NCBI RefSeq assembly: GCF_900113225.1
Contig: NZ_FOZE01000001.1
Span: forward strand, 2,356,001 to 2,420,000
Direction: 5' to 3'
Length of the DNA stretch: 64,000 bases
From: Mitsuaria sp. PDC51
GTDB lineage: Bacteria; Pseudomonadota; Gammaproteobacteria; Burkholderiales; Burkholderiaceae_C
Shown here: positions 55,801 to 63,991 of the stretch, piece after piece
How positions within the stretch are numbered: the stretch's first letter is position 1
Layout of the letters: each line of letters opens with the position of its first letter
The notes under the pieces: model-generated
Told to the model about the DNA's origin: nothing
What the model saw: only the letters and a program-made list of their open reading frames with translations
Database searches by the model: none
Position numbers and translations under genes: made by a program

Positions 55801-55955
55801 TGCTGGGCGGCCGGCTCACCGTCCGCAGCGGCGTCGGGGCCGGCACCGAAGTGGAGTTCAGCGTGCCGGCGGCGCGGGCTTATAGTCCCGTCGCGTCAGC
55901 CCGGTCGTGGTTCCCTTTCAAGAAACGCCCGCCCTGGGAGATCCCGCATGACTGA
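52824..55955 (+). CDS. Two-component sensor kinase with periplasmic beta-propeller (paralog 2)
   Basis: 1043 residues, GTG at 52824 with GAAGGA upstream. The layout is the same as the kinase at 25.5 kb: signal peptide, propeller blades (GTLWIGT, GNIWYGS), Y_Y_Y domain, one membrane helix, HisKA_3 with phospho-His 823 in ARDLHDTLLQ, and an ATPase domain with EAMRNAF and GHFGLSGMRERAE. Long identical stretches show a recent duplication; this copy has a small insertion around residue 415-425 and a longer C-terminal tail. The stop overlaps the next gene by 8 bases, so the chimeric regulator is its likely partner. It probably reports extracellular glycan fragments. Confidence 0.93.
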   Translation: MSRLQGHRFPPLILCLLLAWAWLLGAPSAARAADAAPQISQYAHTSWTARDGAQLGLVFAFAQTHDGYLWVGGSYGLFRFDGLRFVPWQPPKGSSLPSNPYALLVSRDGTLWIGTFNGLVSWNGSRLTRYPETDGGLVTSLLEDSEGTVWAGLLGPPGRLCAVRGGQARCDDAQGGFGTFVWSLAQDRSGDLWASADSGLWRWRPGTPQRIEAPGQRLGDLTETADGQLLVGVRGAGLKRPAGDRLDPYPLRSATRPAELLPDRQILANKLLRARDGGLWIGTDGLGLLHVREDQASAFTRSDGLSGNIACSLFEDREGNIWYGSDKGVDRFRKLPVTTLSKAQGLPNEATRSVLASRDGSVWVATDDGLARWKDGAIAVYKEAQGLPDARVHSLYEDHDGRLWASTAAGLASLAPPRGARAAPGQPAERFVRVDGVPGREIYSITGDDAGNLWLSGNEGLIRLHQGRFVESLPWSAFGRRQQAKVIVADRGGLWLSFWQDGGVMRVKDGKVLATYTAAEGLGAGHVAGLRLAADGTVWAATEDGGLSRIKDGRVATLGVGQGLPCNTIHWSVVDDDGALWLYTACGLIRILGEDLAAWEADPAHRVAPKTWGAADGVPLLALTPAYFNPPVAKAGDGRLWMVSGADAQVLDPARLPFNPLPPPVHIESLVADHTAYAVAPGLRLPPQVRDMTIQFTALSLVDPKNTRFRYRLDGHDTDWQEVVDRRQASYTNLPPGAYRFQVKAANNSGIWNEDGAQLAFSIEPAFHQTTWFRVLTGLLLVLLVVSVFQVRMRMRMRRLRLQLEATVEARVAERTRIARDLHDTLLQRFNGLLLQFQAACNLLPDRPRESRQVLAVAIDQVAEAITEGRDAVQGLRTAAAPANDLAQALRATAQALAREHGPAPATQVEVQGPPRPLSPVVRDEAFLIAGEAMRNAFHHAEATQVEVEIRHDPRQLRVRVRDDGRGIAPTVLQAGRKEGHFGLSGMRERAELLGGRLTVRSGVGAGTEVEFSVPAARAYSPVASARSWFPFKKRPPWEIPHD

Positions 55956-57762
55956 AGAATCGAGCCGCATCCAGGTGCTCTGCGTCGACGACCACCCCAT
56001 CGTCCGGCAGGGCATCGCCACGCTGCTGTCGGTGGAGCCGGACATGACGCTGGTGGCCGAGGCGTCCAACGGCCGCGAGGCGATCGAGCGCTTCCGCGCC
56101 CATCGTCCGGACGTCACGCTGATGGACCTGCAGATGCCCGGCATGGGCGGGCTGGACGCGATCGCGGCGATCCGCGCCGAATTCCCGGACGCCCGCATCA
56201 TCGTCCTCACCACCTATGTCGACGATGCGCAGGCGCAGCAGGCCTTGCAGACCGGCGCGCTGGGCTACCTGCTGAAGAACGCGCTGCACAAGGAGCTGCT
56301 GGACGCGATCCGCGCCGTGCATGCCGGGCGCATGGCCCTGCCCTCCGAAACCTCCTTCGAGCTGGCCGCGCAGATCCCCGTGGATGCGCTCACGCCGGCG
56401 GAAATCGGCCTGCTGCGCTTCATCGCCCAGGGCAATGCGTACGAGGAGATCTCCAAGGTGCTGGGCCTGGGCCCGACGGTGGTCGAAAGCCAGGTGCAGG
56501 GCCTGCTGTCCAAGCTCGACGAGCAGGAGCGCACGCGCGCCGCCGCGACCGACCTGCACCAGGGCATGCTCGAGACCGAGCGGGCCGCCCGGCATGCGGC
56601 CGAGGCCGCCAACCGCGCCAAGAGCGAGTTCCTCGCCGGCATGAGCCACGAGCTGCGCACGCCGCTGAACGGCGTCCTGGGCTATGCCCAGCTGTTGAGC
56701 ATGGAAGGCGGACTGAGCGCCCGGCAGGCGCGCGGCCTGGAGACGATCCAGCAGAGCGGGCTGCACCTGCTGGCGCTGATCAACGACATCCTGGACCTCG
56801 CCCGCATCGAGGCCGGCCGCACCGAGCTGGACCTGGCGCCGGTCAACCTGCCCGAGCTGCTGCGATCGGTCGTCAACCTGATGCGCATCAAGGCGGAGGA
56901 GAAGCAGCTGGCCTTCGTGTTCGACACCGCGAGCGCCCTGCCGGCGACGGTGCTGACCGACGGCCGCCGGCTGCGCCAGGTGCTGCTGAACCTGCTGGGC
57001 AACGCCATCAAGTTCACCGACGCCGGCACGATCACGCTGCGCGCGGGCGCCGAGCCGCTCGCGGCGGACCAGGTGCGGCTGCGCCTGGACATCGAGGACA
57101 CCGGCATCGGCATGCGCCCCGAGGACCTGGACCGCATCTTCGAGCCCTTCGTGCAGGTCGGCGCCGCGCAGCGCCGCGCCGGCGGCACCGGGCTGGGCCT
57201 GGCGATCACCCGGGCGCTGGTGACCGACATGGGCGGCCAGGTGCGGGTGAGCAGCGAGTTCGGCGTCGGCACCCGGTTCCAGCTGGAGCTGCCGCTGTCG
57301 CCCACCGAGGCGGAGGCCGACGCCACGCCGAAGATCGCGCCCGGCGTGCCGCGTTACCTCGGCGCGCCCCGGCGCGTGCTGGTGGTCGACGACGTCGCGG
57401 CCAACCGCGCGCTGCTGTGCGACTTCCTGTCGGACGCCGGCTTCCAGGTGGCCCAGGCCAGCGACGGCGCTGAGCTGGCCGCGGCGGTGAGCCGCTTCCG
57501 TCCGGACCTGATCCTGATGGACAGCATGATGCCGACGACCGACGGCGTGGAGGCCACGCGCCAGCTGCGCCGCCATCCCGACACGGCCACGGTGCCAGTG
57601 ATCGCGATCTCGGCCACGGCCACGGCCGAGCACCGCGCCGCCTGCCTGCGGGCCGGCGTCAACGTGTTCCTGACCAAGCCGGTCTCGCTGGGGACCCTCC
57701 AGACGCACATCGGCGAGCAGCTCGGCCTGCAATGGCTCGAGCCGCCGGCCGCGTCGCGCTGA
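55948..57762 (+). CDS. Chimeric response regulator/hybrid kinase: REC-HTH(LuxR-like)-HisKA-HATPase-REC
   Basis: 604 residues, ATG at 55948 inside the end of the kinase gene. Residues 1-125 are a receiver with phospho-Asp D60 (TLMDLQMPG). Residues about 148-200 resemble a NarL/LuxR helix-turn-helix (LTPAEIGLLRFIAQG, then VVESQVQGLLSKL) but are degenerate. A helical linker leads to HisKA with H234 in MSHELRTPLNG, an ATPase domain (NLLGNAIKF, DTGIGM, GGTGLGLAI), and a second receiver with D525 in LILMDSMMPT. It reads like a NarL-type regulator fused to a hybrid kinase. It could pass phosphate from the propeller kinase onward; whether the HTH still binds DNA is open. Confidence 0.9.
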   Translation: MTEESSRIQVLCVDDHPIVRQGIATLLSVEPDMTLVAEASNGREAIERFRAHRPDVTLMDLQMPGMGGLDAIAAIRAEFPDARIIVLTTYVDDAQAQQALQTGALGYLLKNALHKELLDAIRAVHAGRMALPSETSFELAAQIPVDALTPAEIGLLRFIAQGNAYEEISKVLGLGPTVVESQVQGLLSKLDEQERTRAAATDLHQGMLETERAARHAAEAANRAKSEFLAGMSHELRTPLNGVLGYAQLLSMEGGLSARQARGLETIQQSGLHLLALINDILDLARIEAGRTELDLAPVNLPELLRSVVNLMRIKAEEKQLAFVFDTASALPATVLTDGRRLRQVLLNLLGNAIKFTDAGTITLRAGAEPLAADQVRLRLDIEDTGIGMRPEDLDRIFEPFVQVGAAQRRAGGTGLGLAITRALVTDMGGQVRVSSEFGVGTRFQLELPLSPTEAEADATPKIAPGVPRYLGAPRRVLVVDDVAANRALLCDFLSDAGFQVAQASDGAELAAAVSRFRPDLILMDSMMPTTDGVEATRQLRRHPDTATVPVIAISATATAEHRAACLRAGVNVFLTKPVSLGTLQTHIGEQLGLQWLEPPAASR

Positions 57763-57766
57763 GGAC

Positions 57767-57778
57767 CGCCCCGGGGCG
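57767..57778. other. 12-bp palindrome between convergent genes
   Basis: CGCCCCGGGGCG lies in the 21-base gap between the hybrid kinase and the diguanylate cyclase stops. It could help end both transcripts, but there is no T-run on either side. Confidence 0.3.
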
Positions 57779-57783
57779 ACGGA

Positions 57784-60700
57784 TCACCGACGGCCGCCGA
57801 CCGTGATGGCGGCGTCGTCTTCACCCGCGAAGGCCTGCGCGACCGGCTCCGCCGCGACCACGGCGACTTCTGGCGGCGCCGCTGTCGCCGCTCCCACCGG
57901 TTCCGCCAGCTGGGCCGGCGACGCCTCGTGGAACGCCACCTGGTTGCGCCCGCCGCGCTTGGCCCGATAGAGCGCGCGATCCGCGGCTTCCAGCAGCTGC
58001 TCGCCGTCGCCGGTGTCGACGCCCAGCATGGCCGCGCCGAACGAGCTGGTCACCACGCCGATGACGGTGGGCGCGCGGCTGACGTCGACCTGCATGCGGC
58101 GCAGGCGCTGGCGATCCTCCGGCTGCGACAGGTCCAGCCCCGGCAGCACGAGGCAGAACTCCTCGCCGCCCAGCCGTCCCACCGCGTCGTAGGGCCGCAC
58201 CGTCGCGGCGAGGCGGCCGGCGAAGTCCTTCAGCACCGCATCCCCGGCCGGATGGCCGTGGGTGTCGTTGACCCGCTTGAAGTGGTCGATGTCGACGATC
58301 GCGAGCGTCAGCGGCGTGCGCTCGCGGCGGGCCCGCACGACCTCGCGCTGGAGGATCTCCGTCAAGGCGCGCCGATTCCAGAGCCCGGTCAGCGCGTCGC
58401 GGCTGGCCAGTTCCTCGAGCTGCGCGCGGGAGGCCTCCAGCTCGCGCGTGCGCTCGCCCACCAACTGTTCGAGCCGAGCCTGCTGGCTCCGCCATTGACG
58501 GCGCCGCCACAGGTGCCAGCCCTGCGACAGCCCCAGCAGCGCGACCAGCCCCAGCGCCGTCGCCCACGCCCGTCGCCACCAGGGCGGCTGCAGTGTGAAG
58601 CCGAAGCTCGTCGTCGCGGAATACCTACCGGTCTCCGGATCCGCGAGCCGCACCTCGACCTGGATCGCGCCCGGCTCCAGGCCCGCCAGGTCGATGTCGG
58701 GCGTCGCGGTCGCGGTCCAGCCCTCGTCGCGTCCGACCTGGCGGTACTCGACGCGCACCCGGGGGTCGCTGAACTGCAAGGGCGCGACCCGCAGATGGAT
58801 CCGGTCCCGCGACCAGGCCAGCGTCTCGCCGTCATACATCGGCACCTGGCCGGCGCCGCGCGTCGCCGACATCAGCACCGGGCGCGGCAAGGTCGTCGCG
58901 AAGACCTGGGAGGGATCGATCAGGCGCGACAAGCCGCGGCTGGTGCCAATCCACATCGACCGGTCGCCGTCCTCGTACAGCGCGTGGCCCGAGGTGTCGT
59001 TCCAGGCCAGCCCCTGCGAGCGATCCAGCAGCTTCCAATGCGTCCCGTCGTGCACCACCAGCCCGGCGTCGGTGCCGAGCCACAGCCAGCGCCGGCTGTC
59101 GATCAGCAGGGACACGATCATCCGGCCCTTGAGGACGGGGGCGTCCAGGCGTTCCAGCGAGGGCTTCGCCGCCCCGGGCGTCCGCACCCGCCAGGCCTGA
59201 CCGGCCTCGCTGGCCGCGACGACGGCGCCGTCCTGTCCACAGGCGACGTAGGTCGCCCCGTCCTCGATCGCGAGGGACGGGAGCCATTGGCCCGCCTGGC
59301 GTCGGGACAGCCCATGATCCCCGGCGAGCCACAACGCGCCGTCGGGCGTCTCGCAGGCGTCGTAGAAGTGCTCCTGCGCGTTGCCCGGGGGGCCGGGCAC
59401 CGCCTGCACCGGGCCTCGGCCCGACTCGGGCCAGCGATGCAGCTTGCCGGCGGTGATGACCCAGAGCGCGCCGTCCTTCGAGGCCAGCGCCCAGAGGAAG
59501 CCGTCCTCGGTCCCGCCGGGCGTCGCGAGCGGGCCCGGCAGGGCCCGTCCGTCGCGGACGTGGTGGAAGGTCGCGACATCGGTGGCCGCCCACAGGCCGC
59601 CCTGTCCATCGGGGACCAGCCCGAAGAGGTCGCCGGCATGCGGCAGCGGCACGTGACGGAACACGCCCTGCGCCGCGTCGAACGCCGCCAGGCCCCGTCC
59701 CGTGCCGACATGCAGCGCGCCGCGCCCCTCCCCGTCGCGCTGCATCGTCCAGACCACGCTGCTGGGCAGGCCGTCCGCATCGGTCCAGCTCTCCCAGCGG
59801 CCGTAGCCGCGCCACTGCAGCAGCCCCGTGCCGCGCAGCCCGAGCCAGAGCCCGCCTTCGCGGTCGCTCAGCAGCGCGTGGACGCGACCGTCGCCGGGCA
59901 GGCCTTGCCGCTTGCCGAAGGACTGCCACTGCTGGCCCTGCCAGCGCAGCACGCCCAGCTGCGACGCGGTCAGGATGCGGTGCGCGGCATCCTCGACCAG
60001 CGGATAGCGATGCATCGGGTCGCCGCGGTCGCTGGGCGCGGTGCGGTCGACGAAGCCCTCGGCGCCCGCGGACAGTTGCAGCGTCGCCTGCGTGGAGCGC
60101 GCCCAGACGCTGCCGTCGCTGGCCTCGAGCAGCGCATGCCACTGCTGGCGCGGAACCCCGCTGCGCGCATCCCATCGCTGGAGCTCGCCGCGATGCCAGC
60201 GGCAGATGGCGTCGCCGCAACCCGCCCACAGCGCGCCGTCGCGCGCCAGCATGACGCTGGCCAGGCGGCCCATCTCCGGATGACGCGCCAGTTGCTCGGG
60301 CGTCATCACCGGACTCGAGGACCAGCTGTCGGTCTGCCGGTCGACGACCACGTGCTGCAGCCCGCCCACGGTGACGAACCAGGCCTCGTCGCCGCGCGCG
60401 GCGATCGCCATCGGCACGTCCTGCGGCAGCTTCGCCGTCCGGGGGAGCACGCGCTCCAGCCGGCCGTCGTGCCACCACCAGGTGCCGGTGTCGGAGAGGA
60501 TCCACAGATGTCCGCCGCCGCTGGCCAGCGCGGCCACCCGCCGCAGTTCCTGCGTGGCGACGCGCTCGATGCGCTGCCCGTCGTGGCGATACAGGCCGTT
60601 GTCGGTGCCGGCCCACAGGAAACCCTGCGCATCCTGTTGCAGCGCGTTGAGCGCCAGGTTGCCCAGGCCGTCCGGCTGGCCGAACTCCCGCAGGTTCATC

Positions 60701-60786
60701 TGCTCGCAGAAGCCGGCCGACGATCCGAGGATCGACGCCAGCAGCCATGCGCCGCGCACCATCGCGCGGCTCCATGCGTTCCTCAT
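57784..60786 (-). CDS. Diguanylate cyclase with periplasmic beta-propeller sensor
   Basis: 1000 residues, ATG at 60786 with GGAGA upstream. Signal peptide or anchor (to about 27), Reg_prop propeller blades (about 30-640), a Y_Y_Y domain (about 665-730), a membrane helix (about 738-755), a short coiled coil and a GGDEF domain. The active site is GGEEF (near residue 872), and RPYD five residues before it is the inhibitory I-site. It should make cyclic di-GMP in the cytoplasm in response to a periplasmic ligand and be feedback-inhibited. A Pro/Ala-rich tail follows. It uses the same sensor design as the two kinases in this window, linking glycan sensing to surface-attachment control by inference. 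Confidence 0.93.
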   Translation of the reverse strand: MRNAWSRAMVRGAWLLASILGSSAGFCEQMNLREFGQPDGLGNLALNALQQDAQGFLWAGTDNGLYRHDGQRIERVATQELRRVAALASGGGHLWILSDTGTWWWHDGRLERVLPRTAKLPQDVPMAIAARGDEAWFVTVGGLQHVVVDRQTDSWSSSPVMTPEQLARHPEMGRLASVMLARDGALWAGCGDAICRWHRGELQRWDARSGVPRQQWHALLEASDGSVWARSTQATLQLSAGAEGFVDRTAPSDRGDPMHRYPLVEDAAHRILTASQLGVLRWQGQQWQSFGKRQGLPGDGRVHALLSDREGGLWLGLRGTGLLQWRGYGRWESWTDADGLPSSVVWTMQRDGEGRGALHVGTGRGLAAFDAAQGVFRHVPLPHAGDLFGLVPDGQGGLWAATDVATFHHVRDGRALPGPLATPGGTEDGFLWALASKDGALWVITAGKLHRWPESGRGPVQAVPGPPGNAQEHFYDACETPDGALWLAGDHGLSRRQAGQWLPSLAIEDGATYVACGQDGAVVAASEAGQAWRVRTPGAAKPSLERLDAPVLKGRMIVSLLIDSRRWLWLGTDAGLVVHDGTHWKLLDRSQGLAWNDTSGHALYEDGDRSMWIGTSRGLSRLIDPSQVFATTLPRPVLMSATRGAGQVPMYDGETLAWSRDRIHLRVAPLQFSDPRVRVEYRQVGRDEGWTATATPDIDLAGLEPGAIQVEVRLADPETGRYSATTSFGFTLQPPWWRRAWATALGLVALLGLSQGWHLWRRRQWRSQQARLEQLVGERTRELEASRAQLEELASRDALTGLWNRRALTEILQREVVRARRERTPLTLAIVDIDHFKRVNDTHGHPAGDAVLKDFAGRLAATVRPYDAVGRLGGEEFCLVLPGLDLSQPEDRQRLRRMQVDVSRAPTVIGVVTSSFGAAMLGVDTGDGEQLLEAADRALYRAKRGGRNQVAFHEASPAQLAEPVGAATAAPPEVAVVAAEPVAQAFAGEDDAAITVGGRR

Positions 60787-61101
60787 GTCGTCTCCGGCTG
60801 TCGTCTTCGCTGGCGAGCTTACCGAGCCGACGTCCGAGCGCACGCCGGCGACATCACCGAGCCGCGCGGGCAAGTGAAGAAATGCCTCGAAGCGCGCAGC
60901 GCGCACGGGCCGGACACGCGTCCTGCACGCCGGCAGCCCCCGGTGGGACGGCAGTGACGGGTCAGTGAAGGCATGCCGGGGAGGGCTCGGGACAATCCGC
61001 CCAACGCATCTGTTTCCTCGTCGCGCGACCTGATCGACGTCCGAGGCCCACGGACATGGCCACGCACCTTCACCCTCCGGATTCGACGACAGGAACGAGC
61101 G
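60787..61101. other. Divergent intergenic region
   Basis: 315 bases between the divergent diguanylate cyclase and roadblock-domain genes. It should hold both promoters, but I see no gene, clear repeat or recognisable operator in it. Confidence 0.5.
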
Positions 61102-61968
61102 ATGACCCGACCCGCGATCCGCGTCGTTGACCTGACGGCGCGCCTGGGCGACCAGGCCCTGGCGCAATGCGCCGGCACCTCGCCCCCGACCCCGCCGGGC
61201 AGCGACGGGCGCCGGATCGTCCGCCCCGGCGCCTCGCCGTCGGGGCCGGCCCTCGAATGGGTCAAGCCGCCCCGGCACCTGGACGAGCTCTCGCCCGGCG
61301 CCGGGCCGGACGCCCTCTTCCTGCTGGTGGGGCCGGGCTCGGTCCGGGCCGCCACCGAGGTCTTCCAGCGCGCCGTCGATGCCGGCGTGCCCCGCATCCA
61401 TGCGCTGCTGGCGCCCAACGCCCTCGTCGAGGAATCGGCGCTGCGATCGATGGTGCCGCGAAGCGACGACGCCCGGCGTCTCTACCGCCTGCCCGACAGC
61501 AGCGCGGAAACCCTGTGGTTCGTCCTCATCGACGAACTCGACCGTTGGCCGACCCCGCAGGGCCCGGCCGCCTTCCCTCCCTCTGACCTCACGAAAGTAC
61601 CCATGAGCAACAACCTGCAGCAGTCGATGTCGGCTGCGATGACGATCGACGGCGCGATGTCGGCCGCACTGGTGGACTACCGCAGCGGCATGTGCCTGGC
61701 CCAGGCGGGCTCCGGCCTCAACCTCGAACTGGCCGCGGCCGGCAACACGCAGGTGGTGCGCGCCAAGCTGCAGACCATGGAAGCGCTGGGCCTGCGCAAG
61801 GGCGGCATCGAGGACATCCTGATCACGCTCGCGGACCAGTACCACCTGATCCGGCTGGTGCCCAACAACGCCGGCCTGTTCCTCTACCTGGTGCTGGACC
61901 GGGCCAAGGGCAACCTGGCCCTGGCGCGCTACAAGCTGACCGAGATCGAGCGCGGCCTCAAGGTCTGA
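61102..61968 (+). CDS. Protein with C-terminal roadblock/LC7-like domain
   Basis: 288 residues from ATG 61102 (GGAACGAG upstream). The first 150 residues are Pro/Arg-rich and match nothing I know. From Met168 (MSNNLQQSMSAAMTIDGAMS) the sequence looks like a complete roadblock/LC7-type domain (SAALVDYRSGMCLAQAG, HLIRLVPNNAGLFLYLVLDR). That Met (61603) could also be the start of a separate 121-residue gene, in which case the upstream part is its own frame or a fusion. Roadblock proteins in bacteria often partner small GTPases or regulate polarity; no GTPase gene is here. Confidence 0.7.
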   Translation: MTRPAIRVVDLTARLGDQALAQCAGTSPPTPPGSDGRRIVRPGASPSGPALEWVKPPRHLDELSPGAGPDALFLLVGPGSVRAATEVFQRAVDAGVPRIHALLAPNALVEESALRSMVPRSDDARRLYRLPDSSAETLWFVLIDELDRWPTPQGPAAFPPSDLTKVPMSNNLQQSMSAAMTIDGAMSAALVDYRSGMCLAQAGSGLNLELAAAGNTQVVRAKLQTMEALGLRKGGIEDILITLADQYHLIRLVPNNAGLFLYLVLDRAKGNLALARYKLTEIERGLKV

Positions 61969-61999
61969 GCGACCCGGCGCCACCGGGCGGCACGGCGGT

Positions 62000-62947
62000 T
62001 CATCGGAAGAGCCGCTGCGAGAACTGGTACAGGTTGTCGCTCCAGCTCTCGCGGTCGTGCCCGCTGGCGTCGACGTTCCACTGGTGGGGAACGCCTTGCC
62101 GGAGCAGGTCCCGGTGCACCCGCTGCGAGACGCTGATCAAGCCATCCCGGTTGCCGCAGGACAGGTACAGCAGCGCCAATTGCCGGCGCAGCGCGCCGGG
62201 ATCGGGCGTCAACTCCGCCGTGGCCCGCGTGTTGGGCGCGGAGGAAAAACCACCGATCCAGGCGAAGGTCTCCGGATGGCCCAGGCCGATGTTGAGCGCC
62301 TGCCCGCCGCCCATCGACAGCCCCGCGAGCGCGCGATGCCTCGCGTCCGCCCGGACCGGGTAGGCGGCCTCGACCGCGGGAATGAGGAAGTCCAGCAGGT
62401 CGCGCTCGAACTTCGCGAAGCCGGCCGCGTTGGCCTCGGTGAAGACGCGATCCGGCGGCGGCACGCTGTCGTCCGGCAGGGCCCGGCCATTGGGCATCAC
62501 CACGATCATCGGGACCGCCTTGCCGTCGGCGATCAGGTTGTCCAGCACGGCGTTGGCCCGCACGTAACCGGTCCATTCGTGCTGGTTGCCGCCGATGCCG
62601 TGCAGCAGGTAGAGCACCGGATAGCGGCGCTCGCGCGTGTAGCCGGCCGGCAGATAGACCAGCGCCTGGCGCCGCCCGCCGGTGACGCCCGACTCGTAGC
62701 TGAACGTCTCCACCCGGCCCGGTACGACGCCGGGCCGCGTTTCGTCGAAGCCTCGCGGCGGCGGCGGCGTCGAGCGGACATCGTCGGCCGCCAGCACGAT
62801 CGGCCGGGCAAAGTTGGCGCGGGCCGCGTCCGGTGTCACCGGGCCGGCGTCCTGCGCTTGCGCGGTGGGCGCGAGGGCCAGCACGAGCGCGCTCAGCAGC
62901 GCGCCCGACAGCGCGCCAGGCAGGGGATCGAAGGAGCGGAAGGTCAT
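62000..62947 (-). CDS. Secreted CE1-type carbohydrate esterase
   Basis: 315 residues from ATG 62947 (an in-frame ATG at 62956 is equally possible). The signal peptide runs to PTAQAQD. The esterase fold shows YPVLYLLHGIGGNQHEW (oxyanion region), nucleophile Ser in LAGLSMGGGQA and His in GHDRESW. It resembles the CE1 feruloyl/acetylxylan esterases often carried with xylanases. It likely removes acyl groups from plant polysaccharides outside the cytoplasm and fits the lifestyle shown by the rest of the window, though no hydrolase gene is adjacent. Confidence 0.9.
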   Translation of the reverse strand: MTFRSFDPLPGALSGALLSALVLALAPTAQAQDAGPVTPDAARANFARPIVLAADDVRSTPPPPRGFDETRPGVVPGRVETFSYESGVTGGRRQALVYLPAGYTRERRYPVLYLLHGIGGNQHEWTGYVRANAVLDNLIADGKAVPMIVVMPNGRALPDDSVPPPDRVFTEANAAGFAKFERDLLDFLIPAVEAAYPVRADARHRALAGLSMGGGQALNIGLGHPETFAWIGGFSSAPNTRATAELTPDPGALRRQLALLYLSCGNRDGLISVSQRVHRDLLRQGVPHQWNVDASGHDRESWSDNLYQFSQRLFR

Positions 62948-63167
62948 GGGCTGCATCCCGGATGTGGACTGACCAGTATCGCAACATCTTAATTCGGTCT
63001 TACCGGCATAAACACGGAATCCTTGCCGGGCCCGCCCTACCCGGCCCCGCCCGCCGCGGGAAGGCGGATCGCCGCTCGACAGGCCACCCATCCGGTCGGA
63101 CCAATTTGAAACGATACGAATCAAGGGTAGTTCCCGGGTGGGGGTGACAACCCTGTCTGGCATAAAC

Positions 63168-63177
63168 TGGTCAGACC
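63168..63177. promoter_or_regulatory. GntR-like operator before the SDR gene
   Basis: TGGTCAGACC lies about 20 bases upstream of the SDR start and is close to the TGGTC-N-GACCA pattern bound by FadR-type GntR regulators. A repeat of GGCATAAAC occurs just before it (63159) and again near 63006. No GntR gene is in the window. Confidence 0.4.
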
Positions 63178-63196
63178 TCTTGGCCGGATTTCGACC

Positions 63197-63991
63197 GTGA
63201 ACCTGCCCCTTCCGCCCTCTTCCGCCGCTGGCTCCCTCGCTGGCAAGACCGTGCTGATCACCGCCGCCGCTCAAGGGATCGGCCGCGCGAGCGCGCTGGC
63301 CTGCCTCGCGGCGGGCGCCGAGGTGATCGCCACCGACCTCGCGGCCCCTGGCCTGGACAGCCTGCGCGAAGACGCCGGAGATTCGTCCCGCTTGCGGACC
63401 GCGCCGCTCGACGTGCGCGACGCCGCCGCCATCCAGTCCCTGGCGCGCGAGCTGCCGCCGCTGCACGGCCTCTTCAACTGCGCCGGCTTCGTCCATCACG
63501 GCTCGGTCCTGGACTGCGACGAGTCGGCCTGGGACTTCAGCATGGACCTCAACGTCAAGAGCATGTGGCGCATGCTGCGCGCCTTCCTGCCCGGCATGCT
63601 GGCCGAGGCGGCGCGCCCCGGCGGCAGCGCCTCGGTGCTGAACATGGCGTCGATGGCGTCCTCGGTGAAGGGCTTTCCCAACCGCTGCGTCTATGGCGTC
63701 AGCAAGGCGGCGGTGATCGGCCTGAGCAAGTCGGTCGCGGCCGATTACGTCAAGCAGGGCCTGCGCTGCAATGCGCTGTGCCCCGGCACGGTGGACACGC
63801 CCTCGCTGCGCGGACGCATCGCCGCGGCCGCCGATCCGGTGCAGGCCGAGCGCGACTTCATCGCGCGCCAGCCGATGGGACGCCTGGCCACGGTGGACGA
63901 CATCGCGCCGCTGGTGGTGTTCCTGCTCAGCGATGCGTCCCGCTTCATCACCGGCCAGGCGGTCAGCGTCGACGGCGGCGTCACGATCTGA
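63197..63991 (+). CDS. SDR-family dehydrogenase, probable 2-keto-3-deoxy-L-fuconate dehydrogenase
   Basis: 264 residues from GTG 63197. Short-chain dehydrogenase features: LITAAAQGIGRASAL for NAD(P) binding, NCAG, the catalytic Ser in MASMASS and the YGVSK Tyr/Lys pair. The segment CPGTVDTPSL and the overall spacing resemble the 2-keto-3-deoxy-L-fuconate dehydrogenase of the non-phosphorylating L-fucose pathway. If right, it helps catabolise fucose, a xyloglucan side-chain sugar, but substrate assignment within SDRs is uncertain. It ends 9 bases before the window edge and probably begins an operon continuing to the right. Confidence 0.85.
   Translation: MNLPLPPSSAAGSLAGKTVLITAAAQGIGRASALACLAAGAEVIATDLAAPGLDSLREDAGDSSRLRTAPLDVRDAAAIQSLARELPPLHGLFNCAGFVHHGSVLDCDESAWDFSMDLNVKSMWRMLRAFLPGMLAEAARPGGSASVLNMASMASSVKGFPNRCVYGVSKAAVIGLSKSVAADYVKQGLRCNALCPGTVDTPSLRGRIAAAADPVQAERDFIARQPMGRLATVDDIAPLVVFLLSDASRFITGQAVSVDGGVTI

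Noticed and set aside
57784-61983. Longer 1399-residue version of the diguanylate cyclase
   Set aside because: The extra 399 residues are antisense to the roadblock gene and low in complexity; ATG 60786 has a ribosome site and begins a signal-like sequence.
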